Source: Mitsuaria sp. GD03876 (GTDB lineage: Bacteria > Pseudomonadota > Gammaproteobacteria > Burkholderiales > Burkholderiaceae_C). Taken from it: DNA of 64,000 nt. This document shows, in pieces, positions 24,395 through 33,094 of the stretch (positions within the stretch are counted from its first letter, which is position 1; every line of letters starts with the position of its first letter). Position numbers and translations under genes: made by a program. The notes beneath the pieces were generated by a model, which worked only from the letters and a program-made list of their open reading frames with translations, had not been told where the DNA came from and did not search any database. Location of the stretch: the NCBI RefSeq assembly GCF_029840635.1, contig NZ_JAOCCU010000002.1, positions 124,001 to 188,000 of the forward strand, in the 5' to 3' direction.

Positions 24395-27207
24395 CCGCCC
24401 GCCGCGCGTTCCTCCAATGGCTGGGGGCGGCTCCGGTCGCCACGCTCGCGCCGCGGCTGGCGCTGACGGCGACCGCCGGCGCCGCCGCGTCGGCGCGCGC
24501 CGCCGATCCGGGTCGCGGCCACGTGCGACTGCAGGATGACCGGCTCTCGCTGCAATTCGACGAGCGCATGCGCAGCCGGATCGTCCGGCTCGGCGGCGCG
24601 CGTCCGCTGGCGCTGACCGATTTCGACGCGGGCGAGCAGCTCGTGTTGTCGATCCCGAAGCCCCCCGCGGCTGGCGCGGCGGCCGTCGTGCTGGGCGCGG
24701 AAGCGGCGGGCGCTCCGGCGCCGACGATGCCCCGCACGCTCGACCGCTTCGTGCTGGCGAGCGCGGTGCCGGGCAGTGGCGCGACGCCGTTCGGCCCCGG
24801 CCAGCGGCTGGCGCTGAGCGGCCGGGCCGAGGGCGCGGCCGTCGAGAAGACGGTGACGGTGACGCTGCTCGACGAGCATCCCGGCGTCGCGCTGATCGAG
24901 GTGGCCTTCATCAACCGCGGCGACAAGCCGCTGGCGATCCAGGGCTGGACGGTCGCGTCGCACCGGCTGCTGGCCGCGCCGCGGCACGCGGGCGGGTGGT
25001 GGACCTACTCGGGCTCGACGCACACCGACCGGCGCGACTGGATGCAGCCGGTCAAGCGCGGCTTCGAGCAGCGCAACTTCCTGGGCATGGATTCGTCGGA
25101 CTACGGCGGCGGCACGCCGCTCGTGGACGTGTGGCGGCGCGACCTGGGGGTCGCGGTCGGCCACCTGGACACCCTGCCGCGCCTGGTCTCGCTGCCGGTG
25201 AAGGCGGTCGGCGACCAGGTCGACGTGGCGATGCGCGGCGACGAGCCGCGCACGCTGGCGCCGGGCGAGACGCTCGCCCTGCCGCTGGCCTTCATCGCGG
25301 TGCACGAGGGCGACTGCTTCGTGCCGCTGGACCGCTACCGGCGTCTGATGAACGCGCAGGGCCTGGCCGCGCCGGAGCCGCCGCGCAGCGCGCACGACGC
25401 GGTCTGGTGCGCCTGGGGCTATGAGCGCGACTTCTCGCTCGAGCGCGTGCGCGCGACGCTGCCGAAGGCGCAGGAGCTCGGCCTGAAGTGGGCGGTGCTG
25501 GACGACGGCTGGCAGCGCGCGACCGGCGACTGGTTCGACATCGACCTCAAGAAGTTCCCGCGCGGCGAGGAGGACATGAAGGCGCTGGTCGCCGACATCC
25601 ACGCGCGCGGGATGAAGGCGCGGCTGTGGATCGCGCCGCTGGCGGTGGCGCCGGGCAGCGACGAGCTGCATGAGCACGCGGACCTGCTGCTGCTGGACCA
25701 GAACGGCGCGCCGCAGATGATCACGTGGTGGAACTGCCTCTACCTGTGCCCGGTGGCCAAGGAGACGCAGGCGCGCACCGCGGCGATGTTCCGCAAGATC
25801 CTCCAGGACTGGGGTTTCGACGGCGTGAAGATCGACGGCCAGCACCTCAACGGCGTCGCGCCGTGCTTCAACCCGAAGCACGCGCACGCGAAGCCGGAGG
25901 ACTCGTACGAGCGCATGGCCGACTTCTACCGCGCGATGTTCGAGGCCGCCCATGCGGTCAATCCGGAGGCGGTGGTCGAGGTCTGCCCCTGCGGCACGAG
26001 CTACGCGTTCCACAACATGCCGTGGATCGACCAGGCGCCGGCCTCGGACCCGCTGTCGAGCTGGCAGGTCCGGCACAAGGGCAAGGCGCTGAAGGCGCAG
26101 ATGGGGCGGTGGTCGGCCTACGCGGGCGATCACGTCGAGCTGTCGACCGGCGGGACGGACTTCGCGTCGTCGGTCGGTGTCGGCGCGGTGGTGTCGACGA
26201 AGTTCACCTGGCCGGAGGACCCAAAGCCCAAGGATTCCTTCCTTCTGACGCCGGAGCGGGAGACGCACTGGCGCAAGTGGATCGCGGCGCACAACGCAAA
26301 GGGGCTGTCCGACGGCGTCTATCGCGGCGAGCTCTACGACATCGCCTTCGACAAGCCGGAGACGCACGTCGTCGAGAAGAACGGGGCGATGCATTACGCG
26401 TTCTACGCGCTGCGCTTCGACGGCGCAGTGACGCTGCGCGGGCTCGGCCCGGGCACGTGGCGGATCCGGGACTACGTGAACGGCGTGGACCTGGGGCGTG
26501 TCGACGCGGCGAAGCCGACGCTCAAGGTGAGCTTCAAGGACAACCTGCTGATCGAGGCGGTGCTGGAGAGCGCGGTGGAGCGCCCGCTGGCGCGCGCGTC
26601 GCGGCTGCCGTCACGGCTGGTCGGGCGCGACGGATTCGCGCTGGCCTCGGCATGGGAGGACGCGCCGGCGATGTTCTTCGCGCACGACTGGCGCGGCCGG
26701 CCGCTGGCCGGGACGCAGTCGACGCGGGTGCAGCTGATGCATGCCGACGGCGCGCTGCACCTGCGGTTCAGCAGCCGCTACAACGCGCTGACGACCTTCG
26801 AGCGCGAGGCGTCCACGACGGCGATCTGGCCGCTGTGGGAGCGCGACGTGGTGGAGGTGTTCCTGCAGGCGCCGCAGGACGCGGGGACGGACCGCTACCG
26901 CGAGGTGGAGGTGTCGCCCAACGGGCTGCTGATGGACCTCGAGGTGCGAGGCCAGGGGCGCAAGCGCTTCGTCGGCGAGAGCCGGGCTCGGACGGCGGTG
27001 GACGCGGTCCACCGGATGTGGACGGCGGAGCTGGTGGTGCCGATGCCGCGAGGAACGCAGCCGCTGGATGGATGGCGGATCAACCTGTTCCGCATCGAGG
27101 GCAACAAGGAAACGCGCCAGTTCAGCGCATGGAACCCGACCGGCAGCGAGAAGCCCAACTTCCACGTGCCGGCGGCGTTCGGGCAGCTGCGGCTCGAGCG
27201 AGCCTGA
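24391..27207 (+). CDS. Clan GH-D glycosidase (GH36/GH27-like) with C-terminal CBM9-like domain
   Basis: A 938-residue exported enzyme. The N-terminus ARRAFLQWLGA followed by a hydrophobic stretch and SARA is a probable Tat signal. A beta-sandwich region (about 45-320) precedes the catalytic barrel (about 330-590): WAVLDDGWQ, LWIAPLAVAPG, and the nucleophile Asp in FDGVKIDGQHLNG; CPCGTSYAF lies later. The last about 200 residues (AMFFAHDWRGRP to QLRLERA) look like a CBM9/DOMON-type sandwich. Known members are alpha-galactosidases and alpha-N-acetylgalactosaminidases. Next to GH114 an exo-acting alpha-galactosaminidase is likely. The ATG overlaps the previous stop (ATGA). Confidence 0.85.
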   Translation: MTARRAFLQWLGAAPVATLAPRLALTATAGAAASARAADPGRGHVRLQDDRLSLQFDERMRSRIVRLGGARPLALTDFDAGEQLVLSIPKPPAAGAAAVVLGAEAAGAPAPTMPRTLDRFVLASAVPGSGATPFGPGQRLALSGRAEGAAVEKTVTVTLLDEHPGVALIEVAFINRGDKPLAIQGWTVASHRLLAAPRHAGGWWTYSGSTHTDRRDWMQPVKRGFEQRNFLGMDSSDYGGGTPLVDVWRRDLGVAVGHLDTLPRLVSLPVKAVGDQVDVAMRGDEPRTLAPGETLALPLAFIAVHEGDCFVPLDRYRRLMNAQGLAAPEPPRSAHDAVWCAWGYERDFSLERVRATLPKAQELGLKWAVLDDGWQRATGDWFDIDLKKFPRGEEDMKALVADIHARGMKARLWIAPLAVAPGSDELHEHADLLLLDQNGAPQMITWWNCLYLCPVAKETQARTAAMFRKILQDWGFDGVKIDGQHLNGVAPCFNPKHAHAKPEDSYERMADFYRAMFEAAHAVNPEAVVEVCPCGTSYAFHNMPWIDQAPASDPLSSWQVRHKGKALKAQMGRWSAYAGDHVELSTGGTDFASSVGVGAVVSTKFTWPEDPKPKDSFLLTPERETHWRKWIAAHNAKGLSDGVYRGELYDIAFDKPETHVVEKNGAMHYAFYALRFDGAVTLRGLGPGTWRIRDYVNGVDLGRVDAAKPTLKVSFKDNLLIEAVLESAVERPLARASRLPSRLVGRDGFALASAWEDAPAMFFAHDWRGRPLAGTQSTRVQLMHADGALHLRFSSRYNALTTFEREASTTAIWPLWERDVVEVFLQAPQDAGTDRYREVEVSPNGLLMDLEVRGQGRKRFVGESRARTAVDAVHRMWTAELVVPMPRGTQPLDGWRINLFRIEGNKETRQFSAWNPTGSEKPNFHVPAAFGQLRLERA

Positions 27208-27250
27208 CGCGACGAAGTCCTCGACGAAGTCCTCGATCCGGAGTCGGCGG

Positions 27251-27315
27251 AAGCCGGGCCGGGGGCGACGACTTTTGGAGCCTGCGAGAAGTAGGAGGAG
27301 CCCCCGGCCCGGCTT
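27251..27315. terminator. Large inverted repeat between convergent genes
   Basis: Two 16-base arms, AAGCCGGGCCGGGGGC (27251-27266) and its exact complement (27300-27315), flank a 33-base loop. It lies between the glycosidase stop (27207) and the convergent CsgG-like gene (27355) and probably ends transcription both ways. A 12-base tandem duplication GACGAAGTCCTC precedes it at about 27211-27234. Confidence 0.6.
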
Positions 27316-27354
27316 TCGCTGACGGAGCCGGGGAGCCAAGAGCGCCCAGAGCCC

Positions 27355-28221
27355 TCAAGCCCCCGCCGCCACCTTCTTCGCGCCTTCGACGGCCTTCTTC
27401 GTCTTCACCGGCTCCGGCAGGTCCTTGGCCGCGAGCATCCGGGCCTGCGTGACCAACTGGTTGTGCGCGTCCAGGAACGCCGCGGCGATGACCTTGCCTT
27501 CGTTGCTGTTGGCCCAGCCCGCACCCGCGGCGCCGCCGAGCTTGCCCAGCACCAGTCCGCCCATGCCGAGGTCGGTCACGCGCACCGAGCCGGTGGCGGC
27601 CGCGACCTGCTCGGTGGTCTCGTTGTCGGTCAGCAGCAGCGCCACCTGCGCTTCCTTGAGCTTGATGTGCTCGGCCGCGCCGACGAACTTGTTGAGCACC
27701 GGGATCATTCCCAGGATGCCGCCGACCTGGCGGCCCGCGTCCTGCTCGCTGAAGGTCAGGCTCGGGATCAGCGTGTACTGCGCCTCATAGCCCTTGCCCT
27801 TGTGCACGGTGGAGCCTTCCTGGCGCAGGATGCCGGCGTCCTTGAGTTCCTGCTCCTTGATCGTGGCGCGCAGGCCTGAATTGCGGTCGACCACGCGGAA
27901 GCAGCCGCTTTGCTGCGCGAGCAGGCGCACCAGCGGCAGCGGCGAGTTCGGCAGGCCATTGGGCGCGCTGATCGTGTAGCCGTTGGGGTTCTCCATCAGC
28001 GACAGCGTCGCCACCGGCGCATCGCACTTCATCAGTTCGCGGTTGGCGTTGTGGGCGCCCGCCGGTCCGGCCGAGCCGGTGATCTCCGAGCTGCCTTCGC
28101 CGAGCGTCGCGCCCTGCTTGCCGCATCCGGCGAGCAACGCCACCGCGGCGCAGACGGCCAGGGCCGCGCCCGCGCGGGGAAGGGAAGTGCCGATGAATGC
28201 GAACGAGCGCGCGTGTGCCAT
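27355..28221 (-). CDS. CsgG-family lipoprotein
   Basis: A 288-residue lipoprotein: signal peptide with lipobox LLAGC, then CDAPVATLSLMEN and PLPLVRLLAQQSGCFRVVDR, the CsgG-family pattern seen in outer-membrane curli secretion proteins and in related penicillin-binding-protein activators. The start at 28221 follows AGGAGATCGGC. No other curli genes (csgA, B, E, F) are nearby, so a curli role is not supported; many solitary CsgG-like lipoproteins form oligomers at the outer membrane with unknown function. The C-terminus is Lys/Ala-rich. Confidence 0.82.
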   Translation of the reverse strand: MAHARSFAFIGTSLPRAGAALAVCAAVALLAGCGKQGATLGEGSSEITGSAGPAGAHNANRELMKCDAPVATLSLMENPNGYTISAPNGLPNSPLPLVRLLAQQSGCFRVVDRNSGLRATIKEQELKDAGILRQEGSTVHKGKGYEAQYTLIPSLTFSEQDAGRQVGGILGMIPVLNKFVGAAEHIKLKEAQVALLLTDNETTEQVAAATGSVRVTDLGMGGLVLGKLGGAAGAGWANSNEGKVIAAAFLDAHNQLVTQARMLAAKDLPEPVKTKKAVEGAKKVAAGA

Positions 28222-28442
28222 GCCGATCTCCTGAGCGCAATGACTGCGAAAGCCAGAAACGGCGGGGACCATAGCGCAAATTTGGGATGGGTCGCTCCCC
28301 ACCGATGGGTGGTGGCGTCGCGGAATGTCGTGTCGGAACGGCGGCGCTTACGCGCCGTTACCTTAACGGCGGTGGCGCCGAGTTCACCGAGAATCCGCCC
28401 CTTCGGCCCTCGACGCCGCATCGGACTCCCCCGCCTCCCGCC

Positions 28443-29702
28443 ATGAACGACAAGTCCCCGAGCCGCGCCATCGCGTGGCTGGTCTGCGCCCTGATCGCCG
28501 CCGCGCTCTACGGCAACTACTACGTCTACGACTCCATCGGCCCCGTCGCCGACGCGCTGCAGAGCCAGCGCGGCTTCAGCGACCAGCAGATCGGCCTGCT
28601 CAACGCGATCTACAGCCTGCCCAACGTCGTGCTGATCCTCGTCGGCGGCGTGCTCGTCGACCGCTTCGGCGCCGCGCGCATGACCGTGTGGACCGCCGCC
28701 ATCTGCCTTGTCGGCGCGCTGCTCACCGCCCTCAGCCCCAGCTTCGCCGGCATGGCCGCGGGCCGGCTGCTGTTCGGCATCGGCGCCGAGACCTTCGGCA
28801 TCGCCACGCTGGCCGCGCTCGCCCAGTACTTCGTCGGCGGCAACGTCGCGTTCTCGATGGGCCTGGCCCTGTCGATCGGCCGCCTCGGCTCGTACTCCTC
28901 GGACATGTCGCCGACCTGGTTCGCCGACGCCTACGCCCAAGGCTGGCAGCCGCCGCTGATGATCGCCGCGATCGCCGCCGCCGCGTCCTTCGCCGGCGCG
29001 GTGCTGTACTGGTGGCTCGACCGCCGCGTCGCCGCCGCCGACAAGGGCGAGGCCGAGAAGCAGGCCCAGCCCTTCGTCTGGCGCGACCTGCTGCACTTCG
29101 GCAAGGCCTACTGGTTCCTGCTCGCGCTGTGCGTGCTCTGGTACTCGGTGATCCTGGCGTTCCGCAGCACCTTCTCCATCAAGTACTTCCAGCACGCGCA
29201 CGGCCTGGACCTGGCCGCGGCCGGCGCGATGAACAGCTACGTCTTCCTCGCCGCGGTCTTCGCCACGCCCGCCTTCGGCTGGCTGTGCGACCGCGTCGGC
29301 CGCTACGCGCCGTTCCTGGCCTTCGGCGCGCTGCTGCTGCCCATCGCGATCGCCACGATGGCGCTGACCCACGCCAGCCTGTGGATCGCCACCGCGCTGA
29401 TCGGCGTGAGCTTCTCGCTGGTGCCCGCGGTGATGTGGCCGCTGGCCAGCAAGATCGTGTCGCCGCAACGCTTCGGCACGGCGATCGGGCTGATGTGGGT
29501 CGCGCAGAACGCCGGCATCGCCGGCGCCAATCTGGTCGCCGGCTGGCTCAACGACCGCGCCGGCGCCAGCGCGCAGAACCCCGCCGGCTACGAGCCGATG
29601 ATGCTGTTCTTCGGCCTGGCCAGCGTCGCGGGCGCGGTGTTCGCGCTCGTCCTGTGGCTGACCGCCGGGCGCAAGGACCAGGAGCGGGCGGCCACCGCCT
29701 GA
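28443..29702 (+). CDS. MFS transporter
   Basis: A 419-residue inner-membrane transporter of the major facilitator superfamily with 12 hydrophobic helices. The loop after helix 2 reads GVLVDRFGAARMT and that after helix 8 LCDRVGRYAPF, both variants of the GxLaDrxGrkxxl signature. Helix 1 contains ALYGNYYVYDSIGPVADALQ. The start at 28443 (MNDKSPSR) gives the normal MFS topology. Substrate is unknown. The 221-base gap to the divergent CsgG-like gene contains a 7-bp hairpin with arms AACGGCG and CGCCGTT ahead of the start, with no clear promoter. Confidence 0.88.
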   Translation: MNDKSPSRAIAWLVCALIAAALYGNYYVYDSIGPVADALQSQRGFSDQQIGLLNAIYSLPNVVLILVGGVLVDRFGAARMTVWTAAICLVGALLTALSPSFAGMAAGRLLFGIGAETFGIATLAALAQYFVGGNVAFSMGLALSIGRLGSYSSDMSPTWFADAYAQGWQPPLMIAAIAAAASFAGAVLYWWLDRRVAAADKGEAEKQAQPFVWRDLLHFGKAYWFLLALCVLWYSVILAFRSTFSIKYFQHAHGLDLAAAGAMNSYVFLAAVFATPAFGWLCDRVGRYAPFLAFGALLLPIAIATMALTHASLWIATALIGVSFSLVPAVMWPLASKIVSPQRFGTAIGLMWVAQNAGIAGANLVAGWLNDRAGASAQNPAGYEPMMLFFGLASVAGAVFALVLWLTAGRKDQERAATA

Positions 29703-29706
29703 GCGC

Positions 29707-30225
29707 TCAGCGCGCCTCGAACCGCCGCGCCGCCGCGGCCAGGTGCGAGCGCACCACCAGCACGTGCCCCGGCAGGATCGCCGCGAGGTAGCACTTGCCG
29801 AGCAGGTTGTGGCAATGCACCACCGTGGTGGCGACCGCCTCGCGCCGCGTCGATCCCTCGACGCGGCGGATCAGGATCGACAGCTTGAAGTCCAGGTGCC
29901 GGTCCTGCTCGCCGAAGATCGCCTCCTCGCGCGAGGACTCGAGCACCCGGAAGATGTCGACGTGCTCGACGCCGATCTCGGCGAGATGGGCGCGCATCGC
30001 CGCCGTCGTCTTCAATCCGAAGGGCTTGACCGCCACGTCCCGCATCGCGAGCAGCACGCGGAACCAGCGCGGCGGATCGGCCAGCGCCTCGCGCGCGAGC
30101 GCCATCGCGTCGTCGGGCGCGTGGTCCGGCAGCGCGATGGCGAAGGCATCGGCGAGATGGGCGCCCGCGTAGCCGGCGGCGAGCCGGCTGTCGGGCGGAG
30201 GGGCAACGCGGCGGACGGTGGTCAT
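29707..30225 (-). CDS. DUF2867-family protein
   Basis: A protein of about 172 residues of the DUF2867 type: an N-terminal AHLADAFAIALP, a helical middle, then IFGEQDRHLDFKLSIL and a C-terminal ATTVVHCHNLLGKCYLAAIL segment as in that family. DUF2867 resembles the START-like domain found attached to NAD-binding sugar-nucleotide proteins; function is unknown. It starts 14 bases after the GH16 stop on the same strand, so it is probably co-transcribed. An alternative ATG lies three codons upstream (30234). Confidence 0.75.
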   Translation of the reverse strand: MTTVRRVAPPPDSRLAAGYAGAHLADAFAIALPDHAPDDAMALAREALADPPRWFRVLLAMRDVAVKPFGLKTTAAMRAHLAEIGVEHVDIFRVLESSREEAIFGEQDRHLDFKLSILIRRVEGSTRREAVATTVVHCHNLLGKCYLAAILPGHVLVVRSHLAAAARRFEAR

Positions 30226-30238
30226 CCGCCGCATTCGA

Positions 30239-31390
30239 TCACGACTTGGTGATCCGGATCGACTTCAGATTCCACCCCGGCCCGTTGGCCTTCACCGCGA
30301 TCTGCTGCTGTCCGGCGGGCAGGGTCACGCGGTGCGAGATCGTCGTCCAGTTCTGCCAGCCGCCGGTGGAGGGCACGCCCAGCGCGCCGTAGACCGGCGT
30401 GCCGCCGGCCATCTCCAGCTGCAGCGCGCCGCCGCCGTTCTGGCTGGCCACGCGGTACTCGACCGTGTAGGTCCCGCCCTGCGGCAGGTTGACGTTCCAC
30501 ACCGCCCAGTCGCCGGTGTCGATCCAGCCCAGGTTCTGCCCGCCTTCGCTCGAGCCCTCCAGCTGCATGCCCTGCTGCAGCGCGAAGCCCGCGGCGTCCA
30601 GCGTCGTCGAGAAGCCCGGCGTCGTGGTGTCGCCCTTGTAGACGCGCACGTAGTCGACGTACATCTTCGCGGGCAGCCGGGATTCATCGATGTTCCAGCC
30701 CGGCCAGTTGCCGCCCACCGCCAGGTTCAGCAGCAGGAAGAAGTCGCGATGGAATTCCTCGGTGCTGTTGACGCCGTTGGTGATGTCGGCGATGTGGAAC
30801 TGCCGGCCGTCGACGAACCAGCGGATGAACTGCGGGTCCCATTCGACCGAGTAGACGTGGTAGTCCGCCACGTTGACCGGCGTGTGGCCGCCGTAGGACG
30901 CATGGCCGCCGTCCGGTCCCTGCCAGTGGATCGTGCCGTGCGCGTCGGCGTCGGCGTTCACGTGTTCCATGATGTCGATCTCGCCCGACGCGGGCCAGCC
31001 CACCGAGGTGATGTTGCTGCCCAGCATCCAGAACGCCGGCCACATGCCGGAGAAGGAGGGCGCCTTGATGCGGGCCTCGATGCGGCCGTACTTGAAGGTC
31101 GCCAGGCCTTGCGTCGTCATCCGCGCCGACGTGTAGCGCATGCCGCCGAAGTCCTCGCGCCGGGCGGTGATGACGAGCTGGCCGTTCTCGATGGACGCGT
31201 TCTCGCGCCGGTAGTACTGCAGCTCGTTGTTGCCCCAGCCGCCCGAGCCGGTGCCGGTCTCGAAGCGCCAGTTCGGGCCGATGCCGTTGGTGAACTCGTC
31301 CTGCCAGACGAGTTGCCAGTTCTGGGCCTGCGCCGCGACGCCCGTCAGGGCGAGCGCGGCCGCGGCCAGCGATCGAATCCAGCGTGTCAT
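30239..31390 (-). CDS. GH16 beta-glucanase with C-terminal CBM6
   Basis: A 383-residue secreted enzyme. A signal peptide (1-23, ending VAAQAQ) leads to a GH16 domain (about 24-260) with the catalytic motif GEIDIMEHVN (ExDxxE), WGNNELQYY, SFSGMWPAFWML and the end motif YVDYVRVYKG. The pattern is of laminarinase-type endo-beta-1,3(4)-glucanases. After a Thr/Pro linker, a CBM6 module (about 270-383: EGSSEGGQNLGWIDTGDWAV) binds glucan. GAGGAGACTTCAC precedes the chosen ATG. A perfect LacI-type palindrome 137 bases ahead suggests sugar-dependent repression. Confidence 0.93.
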   Translation of the reverse strand: MTRWIRSLAAAALALTGVAAQAQNWQLVWQDEFTNGIGPNWRFETGTGSGGWGNNELQYYRRENASIENGQLVITARREDFGGMRYTSARMTTQGLATFKYGRIEARIKAPSFSGMWPAFWMLGSNITSVGWPASGEIDIMEHVNADADAHGTIHWQGPDGGHASYGGHTPVNVADYHVYSVEWDPQFIRWFVDGRQFHIADITNGVNSTEEFHRDFFLLLNLAVGGNWPGWNIDESRLPAKMYVDYVRVYKGDTTTPGFSTTLDAAGFALQQGMQLEGSSEGGQNLGWIDTGDWAVWNVNLPQGGTYTVEYRVASQNGGGALQLEMAGGTPVYGALGVPSTGGWQNWTTISHRVTLPAGQQQIAVKANGPGWNLKSIRITKS

Positions 31391-31526
31391 GTGAAGTCTC
31401 CTCAAGCCAATGGGGGAGGAGACGCGCGACGGGATGACGGCGTCTCCGCGGACGCCCGAGCACAGGGGTAAGCCATGGGGCGGCTGGATCGCCGCGCGGG
31501 CGCCGCCACCTCTCGATCCCCACTAT

Positions 31527-31542
31527 CTGAAAGCGCTTTCAG
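31527..31542. promoter_or_regulatory. LacI-type operator upstream of the GH16 gene
   Basis: CTGAAAGCGCTTTCAG is a perfect 16-base palindrome with the central CG of LacI/GalR-family operators. It lies between the divergent GH16 gene and the next rightward gene. No LacI regulator is encoded in the window, so it would act in trans. Confidence 0.65.
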
Positions 31543-31690
31543 AATGTCTTCGGGGTTTACCCTCGGCTGGCGGGGTCCGACGGTGACAAGGGGTTGCGAA
31601 AGCGGTCGATCGAACCACGACCTAGGTCATGCGGGCTGTCATCGGCGATTGGCTATCGTCGCCCGCTGATTTCCTTGTTGAAGGCTTGTC

Positions 31691-32275
31691 ATGCTCGACC
31701 TCCATCAGTTCATCGCGCTCTTCGACGGGCGCCCGGTGCCCGAGGACCTGATCCGCCTGGGCGGCTTCCAGAACGTCGTCAAGGCGCAGTACACGGAGAG
31801 CCTGTGGCTCACCGACCACGAGAAGCGCGGCCTGGAGGCCGGCTGGTCCAAGGACCCCGCGTTCCTGGCGCGGCTGGTTGCCTTTGGCGTGGCCAACGGC
31901 TCGGGCTCCTTCTACGCGCTGTGGAACCCGGACGACGGGAGCGAGCCGGCGGAGTGGCCGGTGGTGGTGTTCGGCGACGAGGGCGGCGAGTGGGTGATCG
32001 CGCGCAACGTGCGCGAGTTGCTGCAGCTCAGCGGGCTGGACATCGAGCCGTATGTCGACCACGAGAGCGCCTATTTCTTCATCGACGAGGACGATGAGGA
32101 CGAGGATGAAGACGACGACTACGCGAGCGAGGCGATCGAGGACTACCGCGAGTGGCTGAGCGAGGTCGCGCAGCTGGACCCGCTGACCGATCCCGATCCG
32201 GTCGTCGAGCGCGCCCGCGCGCAGTGGCAGGCGCCGTTCGACGCCTGGAAGGCGCCTTACCTGGACGGGCGCTGA
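31691..32275 (+). CDS. Acidic protein of unknown function (possibly SMI1/KNR4-like)
   Basis: A 194-residue, strongly acidic cytosolic protein with an Asp/Glu run of about 13 residues near position 135 (DEDDEDEDEDDD). The middle part SGSFYALWNPDD with WPVVVFGDEGGEWVIARN resembles the second half of SMI1/KNR4 (SUKH) immunity-type folds, but the N-terminal SUKH motif is not evident. No toxin gene is next to it. It has its own promoter region shared with the divergent GH16 gene. Confidence 0.6.
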   Translation: MLDLHQFIALFDGRPVPEDLIRLGGFQNVVKAQYTESLWLTDHEKRGLEAGWSKDPAFLARLVAFGVANGSGSFYALWNPDDGSEPAEWPVVVFGDEGGEWVIARNVRELLQLSGLDIEPYVDHESAYFFIDEDDEDEDEDDDYASEAIEDYREWLSEVAQLDPLTDPDPVVERARAQWQAPFDAWKAPYLDGR

Positions 32276-32425
32276 GGGGGCCTCGGCCGGTCGTGACGAC
32301 GGGGTGCCGTCGATCGCGACATGGCCGGGTTCGCGCGTGACCTGTGGATGCCGAGGCGTCGGCTGCTAGATTCGCGCGGCCCGATTCGACGGGCGCTGCC
32401 GCCTGTCGCCGCAGGCCTTTCCCAC

Positions 32426-33088
32426 ATGCTCGCCAACGATTCCGCCTCGCCGCACTCCTGGACGCCCGCTGACATCACCACCGCCTGGGTTCACGGATGG
32501 GTGCTGTCGCGCAACGCACCCGCGCCGGTCGACCACGGCACGCACCTCTCGGTCGCCGTGGGGCTGCCCGGACACGTGGTCCGGCATGTCTTCCCGACGC
32601 TCGCGGCCGACGCGCTGCGAGCGGTGGCCGGCGCGTCGCCGGTCGCAGGCACTTGGTTGAAGGTGGCGGCCGCGCAGGACGCGGTGAAGCCGCTGTTGCC
32701 GGCGGAGTGGGTGGTGCATGCGGCCGAGTACCTGATGCACCGATCGCTGGCGGACATGGCGGCGATCCCCGAGGCGCCGTCGGTCGAGATCACGCGCGAG
32801 GGGCCCGTCGTCACCGCGACGCTGCGGGGTCCCGATGGCGACCTCGCCGCGCGTGCCCAGGCGGCGGTGTCGGGCACGGCGGCGATCTTCGACCAGGTGG
32901 TGACCGAGCCCCAGCATCGCCGCAAGGGCTATGGCTCGTTGCTCATGTCCCAGCTCGCGAAAGCGTGCCGGGAGCAGGGCGCGACGCTCGGCGTGCTGGT
33001 GGCGACCGAGGACGGCCGGCATCTGTATTCGGCGCTCGGATGGACAGTGAGCACCGAGGTGACCGCCGCGTCGTTCGGGGTCGAGTGA
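32426..33088 (+). CDS. GNAT-family N-acetyltransferase
   Basis: A 220-residue protein whose C-terminal third is a GNAT domain: FDQVVTEPQHRRKGYGSLLM is the acetyl-CoA pyrophosphate loop (Q/RxxGxG/A form RRKGYG) and LYSALGWTV a typical last motif. The N-terminal part is less conserved. The start at 32426 (MLANDSASPH) is chosen since upstream codons look non-coding. The acceptor substrate is unknown. It is followed six bases later by a small membrane protein gene. Confidence 0.8.
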   Translation: MLANDSASPHSWTPADITTAWVHGWVLSRNAPAPVDHGTHLSVAVGLPGHVVRHVFPTLAADALRAVAGASPVAGTWLKVAAAQDAVKPLLPAEWVVHAAEYLMHRSLADMAAIPEAPSVEITREGPVVTATLRGPDGDLAARAQAAVSGTAAIFDQVVTEPQHRRKGYGSLLMSQLAKACREQGATLGVLVATEDGRHLYSALGWTVSTEVTAASFGVE

Positions 33089-33094
33089 GGAGTC

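Noticed and set aside
27355-28221. CsgG-like gene as part of a curli secretion operon
   Set aside because: None of csgA, csgB, csgE or csgF is in the neighbourhood.
31691-32275. Toxin-antitoxin immunity gene (SUKH) with partner toxin
   Set aside because: No toxin or polymorphic-toxin cassette lies next to it and the SUKH N-terminal motif is not convincing.
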